From Patescibacteria group bacterium (lineage in GTDB: Bacteria > Patescibacteriota > Minisyncoccia > JAHIHE01 > JAGLIN01), in the NCBI GenBank assembly GCA_019428855.1, contig JAHYJV010000009.1:1-39484 (forward strand): 39,484 nt of DNA. Reading direction: 5' to 3'. Made by a program: the position numbers and the translations under genes. Positions 32,339-39,484 of this stretch are shown one piece after another. Under the pieces are notes generated by a model that was not told the DNA's origin, made no database searches, and saw nothing but the letters and a program-made list of their open reading frames with translations. Each line of letters begins with the position of its first letter. Position 1 is the stretch's first letter.

Positions 32339-32367
32339 AATTTAGCACATTAATGATAATCTGTCAA
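32339..32367 (-). promoter_or_regulatory. Promoter of the candidate small RNA
   Basis: On the minus strand a perfect TTGACA (32362-32367), a 17-base spacer and TAAATT (32339-32344). It lies 45 bases after the argS stop codon and cannot serve argS. Confidence 0.55.
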
Positions 32368-32412
32368 GACCTTGTTTTTTACATTCTTTTTTTATCTATT
32401 ATTTTCAAAATC

Positions 32413-34158
32413 CTACATCTTATCCAAAACATCAATTCCCAATAAATTTAGTCCGTTTTTCAAAACAATTGCCACTGACTTTGACATCTCAATTCTTACC
32501 TTTGCCACTGACTTTTCAGCCTTCACAACTGACAATGAATTATAAAAAGTATTATATAAAGAAGCAAGGTCATAAATATATAGTGCAATCAAATGAGGAC
32601 AATTTTCATTGGCTGCAATTTCAACTGCTTCTGGAAATTTAATCAAATGGCGCATTAAATTAATTTCTTCTTTTTCTTTCAGTAAATCAAAATCATTTTT
32701 GTCGAAAGGATTAATTCTGTCCAATTTATGAAGATTCTTGAACTTATTCACCAAGGAATTTATGCGTGCATAAGTATATTGCAAATATGGCGCACTATTA
32801 CCTTCGAAAGAAAGCATCTTATCCCAATCAAAAGTAATATCCGTTAATCTGTTTTGAGACAAATCATTATATTTTATAGCACCAAGTCCTACTGTTTTGG
32901 CAATTTTCTTTTTTTCACTTCTGCTCAATTTTGGATTTTTATCTTCGACGGCCTTTTGAGCAAATTCAGTAGCTCGATGAATTAAATCAACCAAATAAAT
33001 TGTATCGCCTTTTCGTGTGGAAAACTTCTTCCCATTCTCTCCCAAGACCATACCAAATTTAACATGTTCTTTTTTAATTTTTTCGCCCATGCCCAGCAAT
33101 TCAAGAGAGGCAAACAATTTTTGAAAATGAAGTGCCTGTTCGTTTGCTACAACATAAAGAATTTTATTCGCCTTCAATTTTTCTTCTCGATATTTTGCAG
33201 TGGCAATATCAGTCGTCATATATAAAAATGCTCCATCAGTTTTTTGAATCAGAAAAGGAGTTAAATTATATTTATCTAAATTAATTACAACCGCCCCTTC
33301 GCTCTTACTTGCAATTTTTTTGTCCATTGCTCCGTTCACAATTCCGGCCAGCATATTGTCATATGCGCTTTCCCCGAGAACTAAATCAAATTTAACATTC
33401 AAGGTTTTATAAATTTTATTGTAATCCTTTAGGCTTTCTTTAACTAAAAATTTCCAAAGCTTGATATTTTCCGAATCCTTATCTTGAAGCCTTTTTGTTT
33501 CTTGCCTGGCAAATTCTTCCAGGTCTTTATTAGACTCAGACTCTTTGTGAAATTTGATATAAAGTTTCGTCATTTCTTCAATCGGACTCTTGCTAATTTT
33601 TTTCTTGTCACCCCAATTTTTATATGCATAAATTAACTTTCCGAACTGTGTTCCCCAATCTCCAATGTGATTATCGCCAATGACTTTATATCCCAAAAAA
33701 CTATAAATATTGTAAAGTGCTTGTCCAATAATCGTCGAACGCAAATGTCCCACATGCATCGGCTTGGCAATATTAGGAGCAGAATAATCAATAACTACTA
33801 TTTTTCTCTTGCCAATTTCCGAGGAGCCGAATTTACACTTTCTTTTCAAAATATGCTCTAAGTTTTCTGTCAGATATTTCTCAGAAATTTCAAAATTAAT
33901 AAAACCGGGATTTGCAACAACAATATTTTTAAACATTTCCTCGTTTACTTTTTCAGCTTTAATTTTCTCCGTAATTTCATTCGCCACTTCCATCGGTGAT
34001 TTTTTCAGCTCTTTTGCTAAAACCATCGCCACATTGCAAGCATAATCCCCAAAATCCTTCTGTTTTGGCCACTCTAAAACAAAATTAGGGATTTTTATAT
34101 TTTGATACAAATCCCCCACTATTTTTCCGATAAGAATCTTTATTTCTTTATTTATCAT
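32413..34158 (-). CDS. argS: Arginyl-tRNA synthetase
   Basis: A 581-residue class I synthetase. The N-terminal Add-1 domain is present (FVLEWPKQKDFGDYACNVAM), the HIGH motif reads APNIAKPMHVGHLRST, and the KMSKS-like loop is GKKFSTRKGD. The ArgRS-specific NRLTDITFDWDKM and the C-terminal anticodon-binding (DALR) helices, with YLQYTYARI, follow. It charges tRNA-Arg. It stands alone on the minus strand; a candidate small RNA promoter follows its stop and a long inverted-repeat segment precedes its start by 26 bases, so its own promoter probably lies in or beyond that repeat. Confidence 0.96.
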   Translation of the reverse strand: MINKEIKILIGKIVGDLYQNIKIPNFVLEWPKQKDFGDYACNVAMVLAKELKKSPMEVANEITEKIKAEKVNEEMFKNIVVANPGFINFEISEKYLTENLEHILKRKCKFGSSEIGKRKIVVIDYSAPNIAKPMHVGHLRSTIIGQALYNIYSFLGYKVIGDNHIGDWGTQFGKLIYAYKNWGDKKKISKSPIEEMTKLYIKFHKESESNKDLEEFARQETKRLQDKDSENIKLWKFLVKESLKDYNKIYKTLNVKFDLVLGESAYDNMLAGIVNGAMDKKIASKSEGAVVINLDKYNLTPFLIQKTDGAFLYMTTDIATAKYREEKLKANKILYVVANEQALHFQKLFASLELLGMGEKIKKEHVKFGMVLGENGKKFSTRKGDTIYLVDLIHRATEFAQKAVEDKNPKLSRSEKKKIAKTVGLGAIKYNDLSQNRLTDITFDWDKMLSFEGNSAPYLQYTYARINSLVNKFKNLHKLDRINPFDKNDFDLLKEKEEINLMRHLIKFPEAVEIAANENCPHLIALYIYDLASLYNTFYNSLSVVKAEKSVAKVRIEMSKSVAIVLKNGLNLLGIDVLDKM

Positions 34159-34184
34159 AAATTGTTTGATTTATTTAATATAAA

Positions 34185-34903
34185 AACCTCTGAAAAACAA
34201 AGTTTTTGTCATCCTCGTCAACAAGAGAATCCAGCATTTAACTCACAAACGACATTCCAAAAATAGATTTTTAGCTGTCATTGCGAATCCCGGATGGTGA
34301 GAAATCATAAAACTTTATTATACAGCAACACAAAACACTAGATGAAACTTATTTTATCCTTAAATCTCTCAATTGTTCCACTCATTTTGAGATGACAGAT
34401 TATTATTATCCTGCATTCCTATTACAACCTAATCATAGCATAATTTTTAACTTTGACAAAAAAAGCTTTAACAACCTTCCTATTTATTTATTTTCTGATG
34501 AGCTTCATAACCGATCAAACCGGCTATAAGCAAGATAACAAATGTTATCGAAAAAAGATAGATTGTCTGCCAGATGTCGGGAATATAATTAACTGTTACC
34601 TTGCCACTCTCAGTATCAACATCGTATTTTTTTTGTAAAAGATTCTAACATTTGATATAATGTCTTTACTATAATAAAATCCCATTAGAGTTATAACGAA
34701 AAAGACAATTACATTTTCTGGCAAAAATAGCCAAAAGGCTTTGTCATTAATTATCATAGTAGTAAAAATTAATAATAAATTTCCACTACTATTATAGGAA
34801 GCTCTGATAAACTAATAAATTTATACCTTACAATCTATTTATTGTCTTAAATAATGGATCCCCGTATTAACGAGGATGATAAAAACTGCGTTTTTCAGAG
34901 GTT
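34185..34903. repeat. 0.7-kb segment bounded by 49-bp inverted repeats
   Basis: Bases 34185-34233 and the complement of 34855-34903 match at 41 of 49 positions (both begin AACCTCTGAAAAAC when read inward and end GATCCA/GAATCCA). Each end contains a REP-like core TCATCCTCGT. Inside are a further short repeat pair (CTGTCATTGCG at 34275 and GATGACAG at 34391) and a broken membrane-protein gene (34480-34757). No transposase is present, so it is either a non-autonomous element or two REP copies that happen to flank the segment. Confidence 0.65.
34480..34757 (-). pseudogene. Frameshifted small membrane protein gene
   Basis: From ATG 34757 the frame reads MIINDKAFWLFLPENVIVFF and a first membrane helix (VIVFFVITLMGFYY), then about 38 codons in it shifts by one base to continue as LLQKKYDVDTESGKVTVNYI and a second helix (IYLFSITFVILLIAGLIGY), ending HQKINK-stop at 34480. 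The intact product would be about 92 residues with two membrane helices and a short loop. The family was not recognised. It lies inside the 49-bp inverted-repeat segment. A single frameshift separates the halves. Confidence 0.6.
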
Positions 34904-34950
34904 GCTATATTCTATTTTAGACTATTAATCCACAAGTATTCAGTATGATC

Positions 34951-35384
34951 CTATTTTCTGATGATTTTCAGAGTCGATAGGTTTGTGTCAATCCAAAGAT
35001 ATAAAACTGGAGATTTTTTCATCATTTCGAAATAAACATCGCTAATAATTTCTGGAATAATCATGCACTCTCCCCCACTAATTATGATGACATTTATTGC
35101 ATTTTCTGATTTATTTTTAATTTTCAACAATTCAGCCACAATTTATTCAGCATTGAAATATCTGCCATTCTTCTCACTTGCTGAATTTAGCACTCGTGGT
35201 ACAAAACAATAATTGCAAACATAATTACATCCGGCAACTTGCATCGTGAAAAATTTTGTAAATTCCAATAAATCTCTTTTTAAACGATGTGCAGCAGAAT
35301 ATGTGGGATTTTTGAAATTCTGTTTTTAAAACCGTTTTCGTCTAGTCCTAAAAAAATTTTCGCCTTCTGATCTAAATTAAACAT
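34951..35384 (-). pseudogene. Broken radical SAM protein gene
   Basis: From ATG 35384 (MFNLDQKAKIFLGLDENGF) a frameshift near 35310 leads to QVAGCNYVCNYCFVPRVLN, a perfect radical SAM CxxxCxxC motif, then a TAA after GRYFNAE, then MAELLKIKNK and ISGGECMIIPEI (the SAM-binding GGE motif) and LYLWIDTNLS, after which the frame ends early. About 145 residues remain of a protein that should be 250 or more. It is a dead radical SAM gene, unrelated in motif detail to the one at 306. Its original substrate is unknown. Confidence 0.75.
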
Positions 35385-35399
35385 AATTTTTATTGAGAT

Positions 35400-35843
35400 A
35401 ATATTACTTTTTTAGTTTCCAATCTTTTTATCGCCTCTTCGTATCATGGAGTCGCCAGTTTTTTTATTATTCTAAAACAATTCTTTCTAACATCCAAACA
35501 ATTTTCTATTTAATCTTTTCTTTTTCAATTTTTTGTGCAATACCGTTTACAAAATTAGCAGCATTTTCTAAGAAGCTAAAAAAAAATCAGCGTCTTTCAA
35601 AATATTTTATTCTTTGCTCCCCCTGACTTCATGTTTTGAAACTAACGACCTAACTTTTTCTATTTCTTCATATTTGAATTTGCGAAACTAGGAAATCAAA
35701 AATTATCTCAGCACCTCTCTTTTGATGTCGTTTTACATGATTGTCATCCAAAAAACAGTTCTTTCAGAATGTTTTGATTTTCTTCCTGACGAATTTAAAA
35801 AAGTTTCTTGTACAAATTTTTCTGTTTTCTTGTATAGGTTCAT
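35400..35843 (-). pseudogene. Decayed gene overlapping the wecG stop codon
   Basis: ATG 35843 overlaps the TGA of the preceding glycosyltransferase gene (ATGA), so the two were once translationally coupled. The frame gives MNLYKKTEKFVQETF, HSERTVFWM and then shifts: HVKRHQKRGAEIIFDFLVSQ, IEKVRSLVSKHEV, FSFLENAANFVNGIAQKIEK, each in a different frame or after a stop. A His-rich helical protein of about 140 residues is implied (an HD-type or similar hydrolase is possible but not shown). At least three lesions. The exact 3' end is uncertain. Confidence 0.55.
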
Positions 35844-36736
35844 TTTATAATTTTATTTGAAATGATTGATTGCTTTGTACTCCTTAAAATAATCAATCCA
35901 AACTTCACTGTCGCATTGTATATTCTTTTTATTCTTTTTGGTTCTTTTATTAATCGATATAACCACTCTAATCCCAGTCGTTGAAAAAATAATGGGGCAC
36001 GTTTTATTTTTCCTGCTATAAAGTCAAATGAACCGCCAACTCCAATTGCAATTTTTACACTTGGCATTTTTTTTAAATTATCTGAAATCCAAATCTCTTG
36101 CTTTGGTACACCAAAAGCGACAAATATAATATTTGGCGTTACTCTGTTTATTCGTTGAATTAATTCTTCATTTTCCGTATTTGAATCTTGACTCTTTCTA
36201 ATTCCTTCTTCAGCACCGACAATATCGATATTAGAATATTTTCTTTTTAAATTATTTGCAGCTCTGTTCGCAACCTCCCCTTCTGCTCCCAATAAATAAA
36301 TTCTTTTATCTTTAATATTTTCGGATTCGCATATTCTATAAATTAAATCAATTCCAGTCGTTCTATATTGTAAAATGTTTATTCTATGTTTCGAGTTAAA
36401 CAATAATTTTACAAGAGAGTAAATAAAAGCAAGAATTGATTGCAATAATATTCTTAAAAAATTAGTTAATAATTTTTTGTTTTTTTTAATAGAAAATAAT
36501 TGTCTTTTTTTAATAAATTCCATTGCCCAAAGAATTCCAATTCCATCAGGTATGACTAAATCTGCATCATTAATTATTTCTTTGAAAAGAAAATGTTTCT
36601 GCGTTTCAACAACCATTTCTGGGTTAAGCGTGACAATATAATGTTGATTGTTTGATAATAAAAAACCCTTGATTTTTTCAAGAACCTCTTTCGTTGTCAT
36701 TCTGTTTATTTTTATGCCCAAAATTTCATTATCCAT
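35840..36736 (-). CDS. WecG/TagA/CpsF-family glycosyltransferase
   Basis: A 298-residue glycosyltransferase of the WecG/TagA family (GT26). Signature segments are VTLNPEMVVETQKH and DLVIPDGIGILWA (residues 35-70), TGIDLIYRICE, KRIYLLGAEGEVANRAA, NIIFVAFGVPKQEIWI and GVGGSFDFIAGKIKRAP. Family members transfer N-acetylmannosamine or its uronic acid to a lipid-linked sugar in surface polysaccharide or teichoic acid synthesis on the inner membrane face. Residues about 75-125 form a basic and hydrophobic insertion (FLRILLQSILAFIYSLVKLL) that may bind the membrane. It starts 12 bases after the 2H-phosphoesterase gene, with ATG 36736, and ends overlapping a decayed gene. Confidence 0.9.
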   Translation of the reverse strand: MDNEILGIKINRMTTKEVLEKIKGFLLSNNQHYIVTLNPEMVVETQKHFLFKEIINDADLVIPDGIGILWAMEFIKKRQLFSIKKNKKLLTNFLRILLQSILAFIYSLVKLLFNSKHRINILQYRTTGIDLIYRICESENIKDKRIYLLGAEGEVANRAANNLKRKYSNIDIVGAEEGIRKSQDSNTENEELIQRINRVTPNIIFVAFGVPKQEIWISDNLKKMPSVKIAIGVGGSFDFIAGKIKRAPLFFQRLGLEWLYRLIKEPKRIKRIYNATVKFGLIILRSTKQSIISNKIIK

Positions 36737-36748
36737 TTATAAAATATT

Positions 36749-37291
36749 TTACTTTTTAAATTCGAAGCTTTCCAGAAATTTACATTTTTCGAGATTAAGA
36801 CTCAGTTGACTTTCCATTATTTCCATACTTCTTGCCTGGAAATGCAAATTTTTCAATACAAGGCTTGTCTTTTTACCCTTAAGTTGATTTCCTCTGGCTC
36901 TGGCCATGACGATATAAGGCTTAAACGGCGATTCTTCGAAAAAGAAATTTTCTTCACTTAAATTTTGATGAATCAAATTATTTAACTTCATTATGTTCGC
37001 ATCAATATGAATTGTTGCTAAAATCATTTTCGGCTGAACTGTATCCAGTCCTAATTCAATCTTGGCAAGTCGAATCTGAAATGGCTTTATATTATTTGCA
37101 GTTTTCTGACTGGCAGTCATTATCGCCTCCAGCCCATCTCGGTTAACTTCACCGAGGAATTCAAGATTAAGATGCATTTTATAAAAATTTATCCATTTGA
37201 TATTCAAATTATCCCATCTTTTCTCATAAGACAACAACTCTCTTTTTATTTCGTCTGGCAAATCAATTGTAATTATAATTCTTTTTTTCAT
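36749..37291 (-). CDS. 2'-5' RNA ligase-like 2H phosphoesterase with altered active site
   Basis: A 180-residue protein of the ThpR (LigT) family. It starts with KKRIIITIDLPDEIK and has the fold's first motif as HLNLEFLGEV (His40; the usual H-x-T is H-L-N). The second motif, normally H-x-T in FKPHITLAR, reads FKPYIVMARARG here, so the second catalytic His is Tyr126 and the Thr is Val128. ThpR-type enzymes hydrolyse cyclic 2',3' phosphodiesters in RNA. With one of the two histidines gone, catalysis is doubtful and a binding role is possible. It is cotranscribed with the glycosyltransferase downstream. Confidence 0.8.
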   Translation of the reverse strand: MKKRIIITIDLPDEIKRELLSYEKRWDNLNIKWINFYKMHLNLEFLGEVNRDGLEAIMTASQKTANNIKPFQIRLAKIELGLDTVQPKMILATIHIDANIMKLNNLIHQNLSEENFFFEESPFKPYIVMARARGNQLKGKKTSLVLKNLHFQARSMEIMESQLSLNLEKCKFLESFEFKK

Positions 37292-37374
37292 AATTTAGGT
37301 ATTGCAGATTTTATAGATTAATATATCTTTGTTTTTTAGTATTTATTTAATATTAGCAAATAATTTTAATTATT

Positions 37375-37773
37375 TTACTCAAAATTTATATCAAAAAAAA
37401 ACATTCCCATACTGCATAGCCCGGTTATTTTTGAACCTTTCGCTTGAGCTGGAAGATTAATACTTGTAACTCCAAACGGCGGAAGATTCTTCTTGAAGTT
37501 TAAAGAAGGAATAACGAGTGCTGATGAACAATCATATGTCCCTTTGGTTTTTATATCGAGCCGAGATTTAATACCCGCTTTTGCCGAAATTTTGTGTGGG
37601 GTATATCCTCCGTAAGCGACAATTGTAATCACTTGAAGATCATTTTCGGTTTGAACCGCACTATTCGTTTTAATTGGTTCCACAGAGATATTTTTAGAAC
37701 GATCTGAAAAAGAAAAGAATAAAATTCCCATACTGAATAGTGAAACGAGTCCTATGATTATTTTTTGATCCAT
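37375..37773 (-). CDS. Membrane-anchored cupredoxin-like copper protein
   Basis: A 132-residue protein. Residues 5-21 form an N-terminal membrane anchor or signal (IIIGLVSLFSMGILFF). The rest is a cupredoxin-like domain: VAYGGYTPHKISAKAG, TYDCSSALVIPSLNF and GLCSMGMFFFDINF. His60, Cys82, Cys120 and Met122/Met124 are candidate metal ligands, a pattern seen in small cupredoxin domains next to copper exporters. It would sit outside the cytoplasmic membrane and bind copper. It starts six bases after the HMA/membrane gene ends, so they form an operon and probably a handover pair. Confidence 0.8.
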   Translation of the reverse strand: MDQKIIIGLVSLFSMGILFFSFSDRSKNISVEPIKTNSAVQTENDLQVITIVAYGGYTPHKISAKAGIKSRLDIKTKGTYDCSSALVIPSLNFKKNLPPFGVTSINLPAQAKGSKITGLCSMGMFFFDINFE

Positions 37774-37779
37774 ATGTGT

Positions 37780-38784
37780 TTATATATTAAATAAAGGTTT
37801 AATTATTCCCAAACTCGCTAGACCCGAAAGGAGTGCAAAAATTCCCAAGCCAATCACAACCACACCCGCAGTTTTAAAAAAAAGTGAGGCATTCTTTGAA
37901 TGTGCAAATTTAAATGAGCCGAATGAGACAAGTGCCAAAACTGGCAAAGTACCTAGAGCAAAAACGGTCATAATTAAACTTCCTTGGACAACTGAACCAC
38001 TTGAAAGTGCCATAATCTGCATCGATTGTGTAAAGCCACAAGGTAAAAAAAAAGTTCCCGCACCCACAAGAAGTGGAGCCAGTGCACCATTTTCAATTTT
38101 TTTAAGATGCTCAAATGCATAACGAGGCAGAGTGATTTGAAATTGTTTTAAAGATCTAAATATACCAAGCAAATTTATTCCCAGAATAATCATCACCAAA
38201 GCTGCAAGAAGTCCTAATATAGCTGAAATTTCATGACTGACGGCAACTGCACTCCCGATTATTCCTAACAGCCCACCAAAAAAAAGAAAACCAAATAATC
38301 TTCCGATATGAAAGGAATAAATTGGTTTTAAAAAATTAATATCCTGGGAAACTTTGGCAGATAAGCTAAGCAATAATCCCCCCACAATTGCTAAACACGA
38401 AGAAAGTGAAGCGATAACTCCTAAGAAAAGTGCCGTCCAAAGATTAAATTCTTCTCCTAGTCCAAGATTAAGAAATCCAGATTTTTGCAAATAGAAAAAC
38501 AGGGTTAAAACAGAAATACCGATGGCAAAGGCAGTATAGATTTTTCCTTTTTTATCTTTCTCTCTTTCGCTAGAAAGCTTGTATCCATACTCTTTTAAAA
38601 TTTCAGACCAATGTTCCCCCATCTCTTCCAGGCTTTCGGTTCGATCCGTTTCAATGATTACATCTTCGCTCTTCATATTCACAGAAATCATTTTAACATC
38701 CTTATCTTCACTAAGAATATTTTCAACAATTATTTTACAGGACTTGCAGTGAATTCCTGAAATAAAAAATTTATGTTTTGGCAT
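37780..38784 (-). CDS. Heavy-metal-associated domain fused to a UreH/SafE-like membrane transporter
   Basis: A 334-residue protein. Residues 1-70 are a heavy-metal-associated domain with the copper-binding GIHCKSC (Cys13, Cys16). After a charged linker come about eight membrane helices, starting near 81, with conserved SLSSCLAIVGG (Cys130) and FFLPCGFTQSMQIMAL (248-260), typical of the UreH-like/sulfite exporter (TauE/SafE) superfamily members that accompany copper homeostasis proteins. Role inferred: moving copper across the membrane, received by the HMA domain inside and by the cupredoxin encoded six bases downstream outside. Direction of transport is not shown. The ATG at 38784 precedes the HMA fold directly. 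Confidence 0.85.
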   Translation of the reverse strand: MPKHKFFISGIHCKSCKIIVENILSEDKDVKMISVNMKSEDVIIETDRTESLEEMGEHWSEILKEYGYKLSSEREKDKKGKIYTAFAIGISVLTLFFYLQKSGFLNLGLGEEFNLWTALFLGVIASLSSCLAIVGGLLLSLSAKVSQDINFLKPIYSFHIGRLFGFLFFGGLLGIIGSAVAVSHEISAILGLLAALVMIILGINLLGIFRSLKQFQITLPRYAFEHLKKIENGALAPLLVGAGTFFLPCGFTQSMQIMALSSGSVVQGSLIMTVFALGTLPVLALVSFGSFKFAHSKNASLFFKTAGVVVIGLGIFALLSGLASLGIIKPLFNI

Positions 38785-38862
38785 TATTTTTTAATTATTT
38801 TGCTTAGACCTGTTAACCATTGTTATTACTCAATAATTATCAGAAAACATTCAATGAAATAA

Positions 38863-39255
38863 TTATAACTTGAAATTATACTTTTGTAAATTATATGTAC
38901 AAGACGCATACATAGGTAACACATTACTAAAATTCATCGGAGTTTCATAATTGAGGGTTTGATGCGGTCTGCCGAAATTATACTCAATTAACCACTCAGT
39001 TAATTCCTGGTTAAATTCATCAGGATCAGAATTAAAGTTTCCTAAGTTGATAAATTCAGTTTGGAGAGTTTGGTTAAATCTTTCACAATCAGGATTGTCT
39101 TTTGGTGTTCTTACCCTTAAATAGCATTGCTCAATTCCCAGTTCCAGGCAAGCTTGTTTGAAATACTTTTCAAACTCAGTTCCATTGTCGTGTCCCACTC
39201 TGGGAACATTGCCATCTAGGAAGGGTCTGTTGCCAATTAAAATAAATTTACTAAT
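38863..39255 (-). pseudogene. 3' half of an IS3/IS481-type transposase
   Basis: An open frame between a TGA at 39256-39258 and a TAA at 38863 encodes the second half of a DDE integrase: GNRPFLDGNVPRVGHDNGTEF (second Asp in DNGTEF), TPKDNPDCERFNQTLQTEF (the Glu of DDE) and WLIEYNFGRPHQTLNYETP at the end. The N-terminal DNA-binding domain and the first catalytic Asp are missing; sequence upstream of 39255 is not transposase. It is a dead fragment. It marks the right edge of the copper operon. Confidence 0.75.
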
Positions 39256-39336
39256 TCAAAATTAACTAAAAAAATTTTCAAAACACCATTTTTATGCTAA
39301 AACAAGGGTATAATTAATCTTTGATAAAGCAAAAAC

Positions 39337-39484
39337 ATGGTTTAAAAAGAAAACAAAACTATCAAACTTTTTACTTCCACTGAAAAAGAGATAATAGAAA
39401 AGTTAGTTAGAGAAGATCACGCTTTTAGAAAGCTGAATGAGATAATAGGTTTTGAAGATTTGATAATCCCTTACAGAAAATTAT
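39337..39484 (+). pseudogene. 5' end of an IS1182/IS5-like transposase gene, cut by the window edge
   Basis: The frame from ATG 39337 reads MV-stop-KENKTIKLFTSTEKEII, with a TAA at the third codon (39343-39345), then continues open to the window end: REDHAFRKLNEIIGFEDLII, typical of the N-terminal domain of IS1182/IS5-type DDE transposases. A TATAAT sits at 39309-39314. Either the gene has a nonsense mutation at codon 3 or translation begins downstream. The rest is outside the window. Confidence 0.55.

Noticed and set aside
34453-34638. A 61-codon plus-strand frame
   Set aside because: It is the shadow of the frameshifted membrane-protein gene on the minus strand, whose two membrane helices are clearly better coding.
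1-39484. A CRISPR array or cas genes
   Set aside because: No series of regularly spaced direct repeats and no Cas-like protein was seen on either strand.

Overview
The window is an AT-rich bacterial chromosome segment, most likely from a member of the Candidate Phyla Radiation (Patescibacteria). The taxonomic call is inference. It rests on the mix of small housekeeping operons, a CxxC-x17-CxxC zinc-ribbon protein with a lysine-rich tail, a principal sigma factor with a lysine-rich N-terminal extension, an L32 with a long charged tail, and hypothetical membrane proteins of CPR style. TGA is an ordinary stop here (murA and wecG end in TGA), so genetic code 25 does not apply.

Region 1 (1-4.5 kb) is an accessory island between transposase remnants. 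It holds a radical SAM/SPASM enzyme behind a near-consensus promoter, a DesVI/TylM1-like methyltransferase, a Nudix hydrolase and, convergent to them, a compact protein with a PEP-synthase-like phosphohistidine domain. Strong Shine-Dalgarno sites and a hairpin after nearly every gene set it apart from the rest. The transposase at 3689-4464 has lost its catalytic core, and a palindromic repeat sits at the junction.

Region 2 (4.7-17.3 kb) is core: zinc-ribbon protein, tRNA-Asn(GTT), dnaG-rpoD, yvcK/cofD, murG, murA (opposite strand), glmS, and the chain rnhB-rpmF-nusB-rnc. These cover replication priming, principal transcription initiation, peptidoglycan precursor synthesis and rRNA maturation.

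Region 3 (17.4-27.4 kb) carries a membrane-protein gene and dnaE behind a strong promoter. Next comes a decayed threonyl-tRNA synthetase gene that still has the 3' part of a T-box leader, then an orphan 77-codon gene with its own promoter and terminator. miaB and miaA act in successive steps of tRNA A37 modification, and both carry palindromic repeat DNA inside their reading frames.

Region 4 (27.4-34.2 kb) holds gatB, a CYTH-domain gene, aspS and argS on the minus strand. With tRNA-Asn, gatB and an AspRS carrying an RRDHGG motif, amidation-dependent Asn-tRNA formation is plausible. A 1.1-kb gap between argS and aspS contains a long terminator-like hairpin in the aspS leader and a well-delimited candidate small RNA gene with promoter, two stable hairpins and terminator.

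Region 5 (34.2-39.5 kb) is degraded and accessory: a 0.7-kb segment bounded by 49-bp inverted repeats, three pseudogenes (membrane protein, radical SAM, unknown), wecG/tagA, a 2H phosphoesterase lacking its second catalytic motif, a two-gene copper-handling operon, and two transposase fragments at the right edge.

The main theme is palindromic repeats and gene decay in a small genome: the repeats lie between genes, in a T-box leader, in a dead transposase and, most strikingly, in frame inside two tRNA-modification enzymes.
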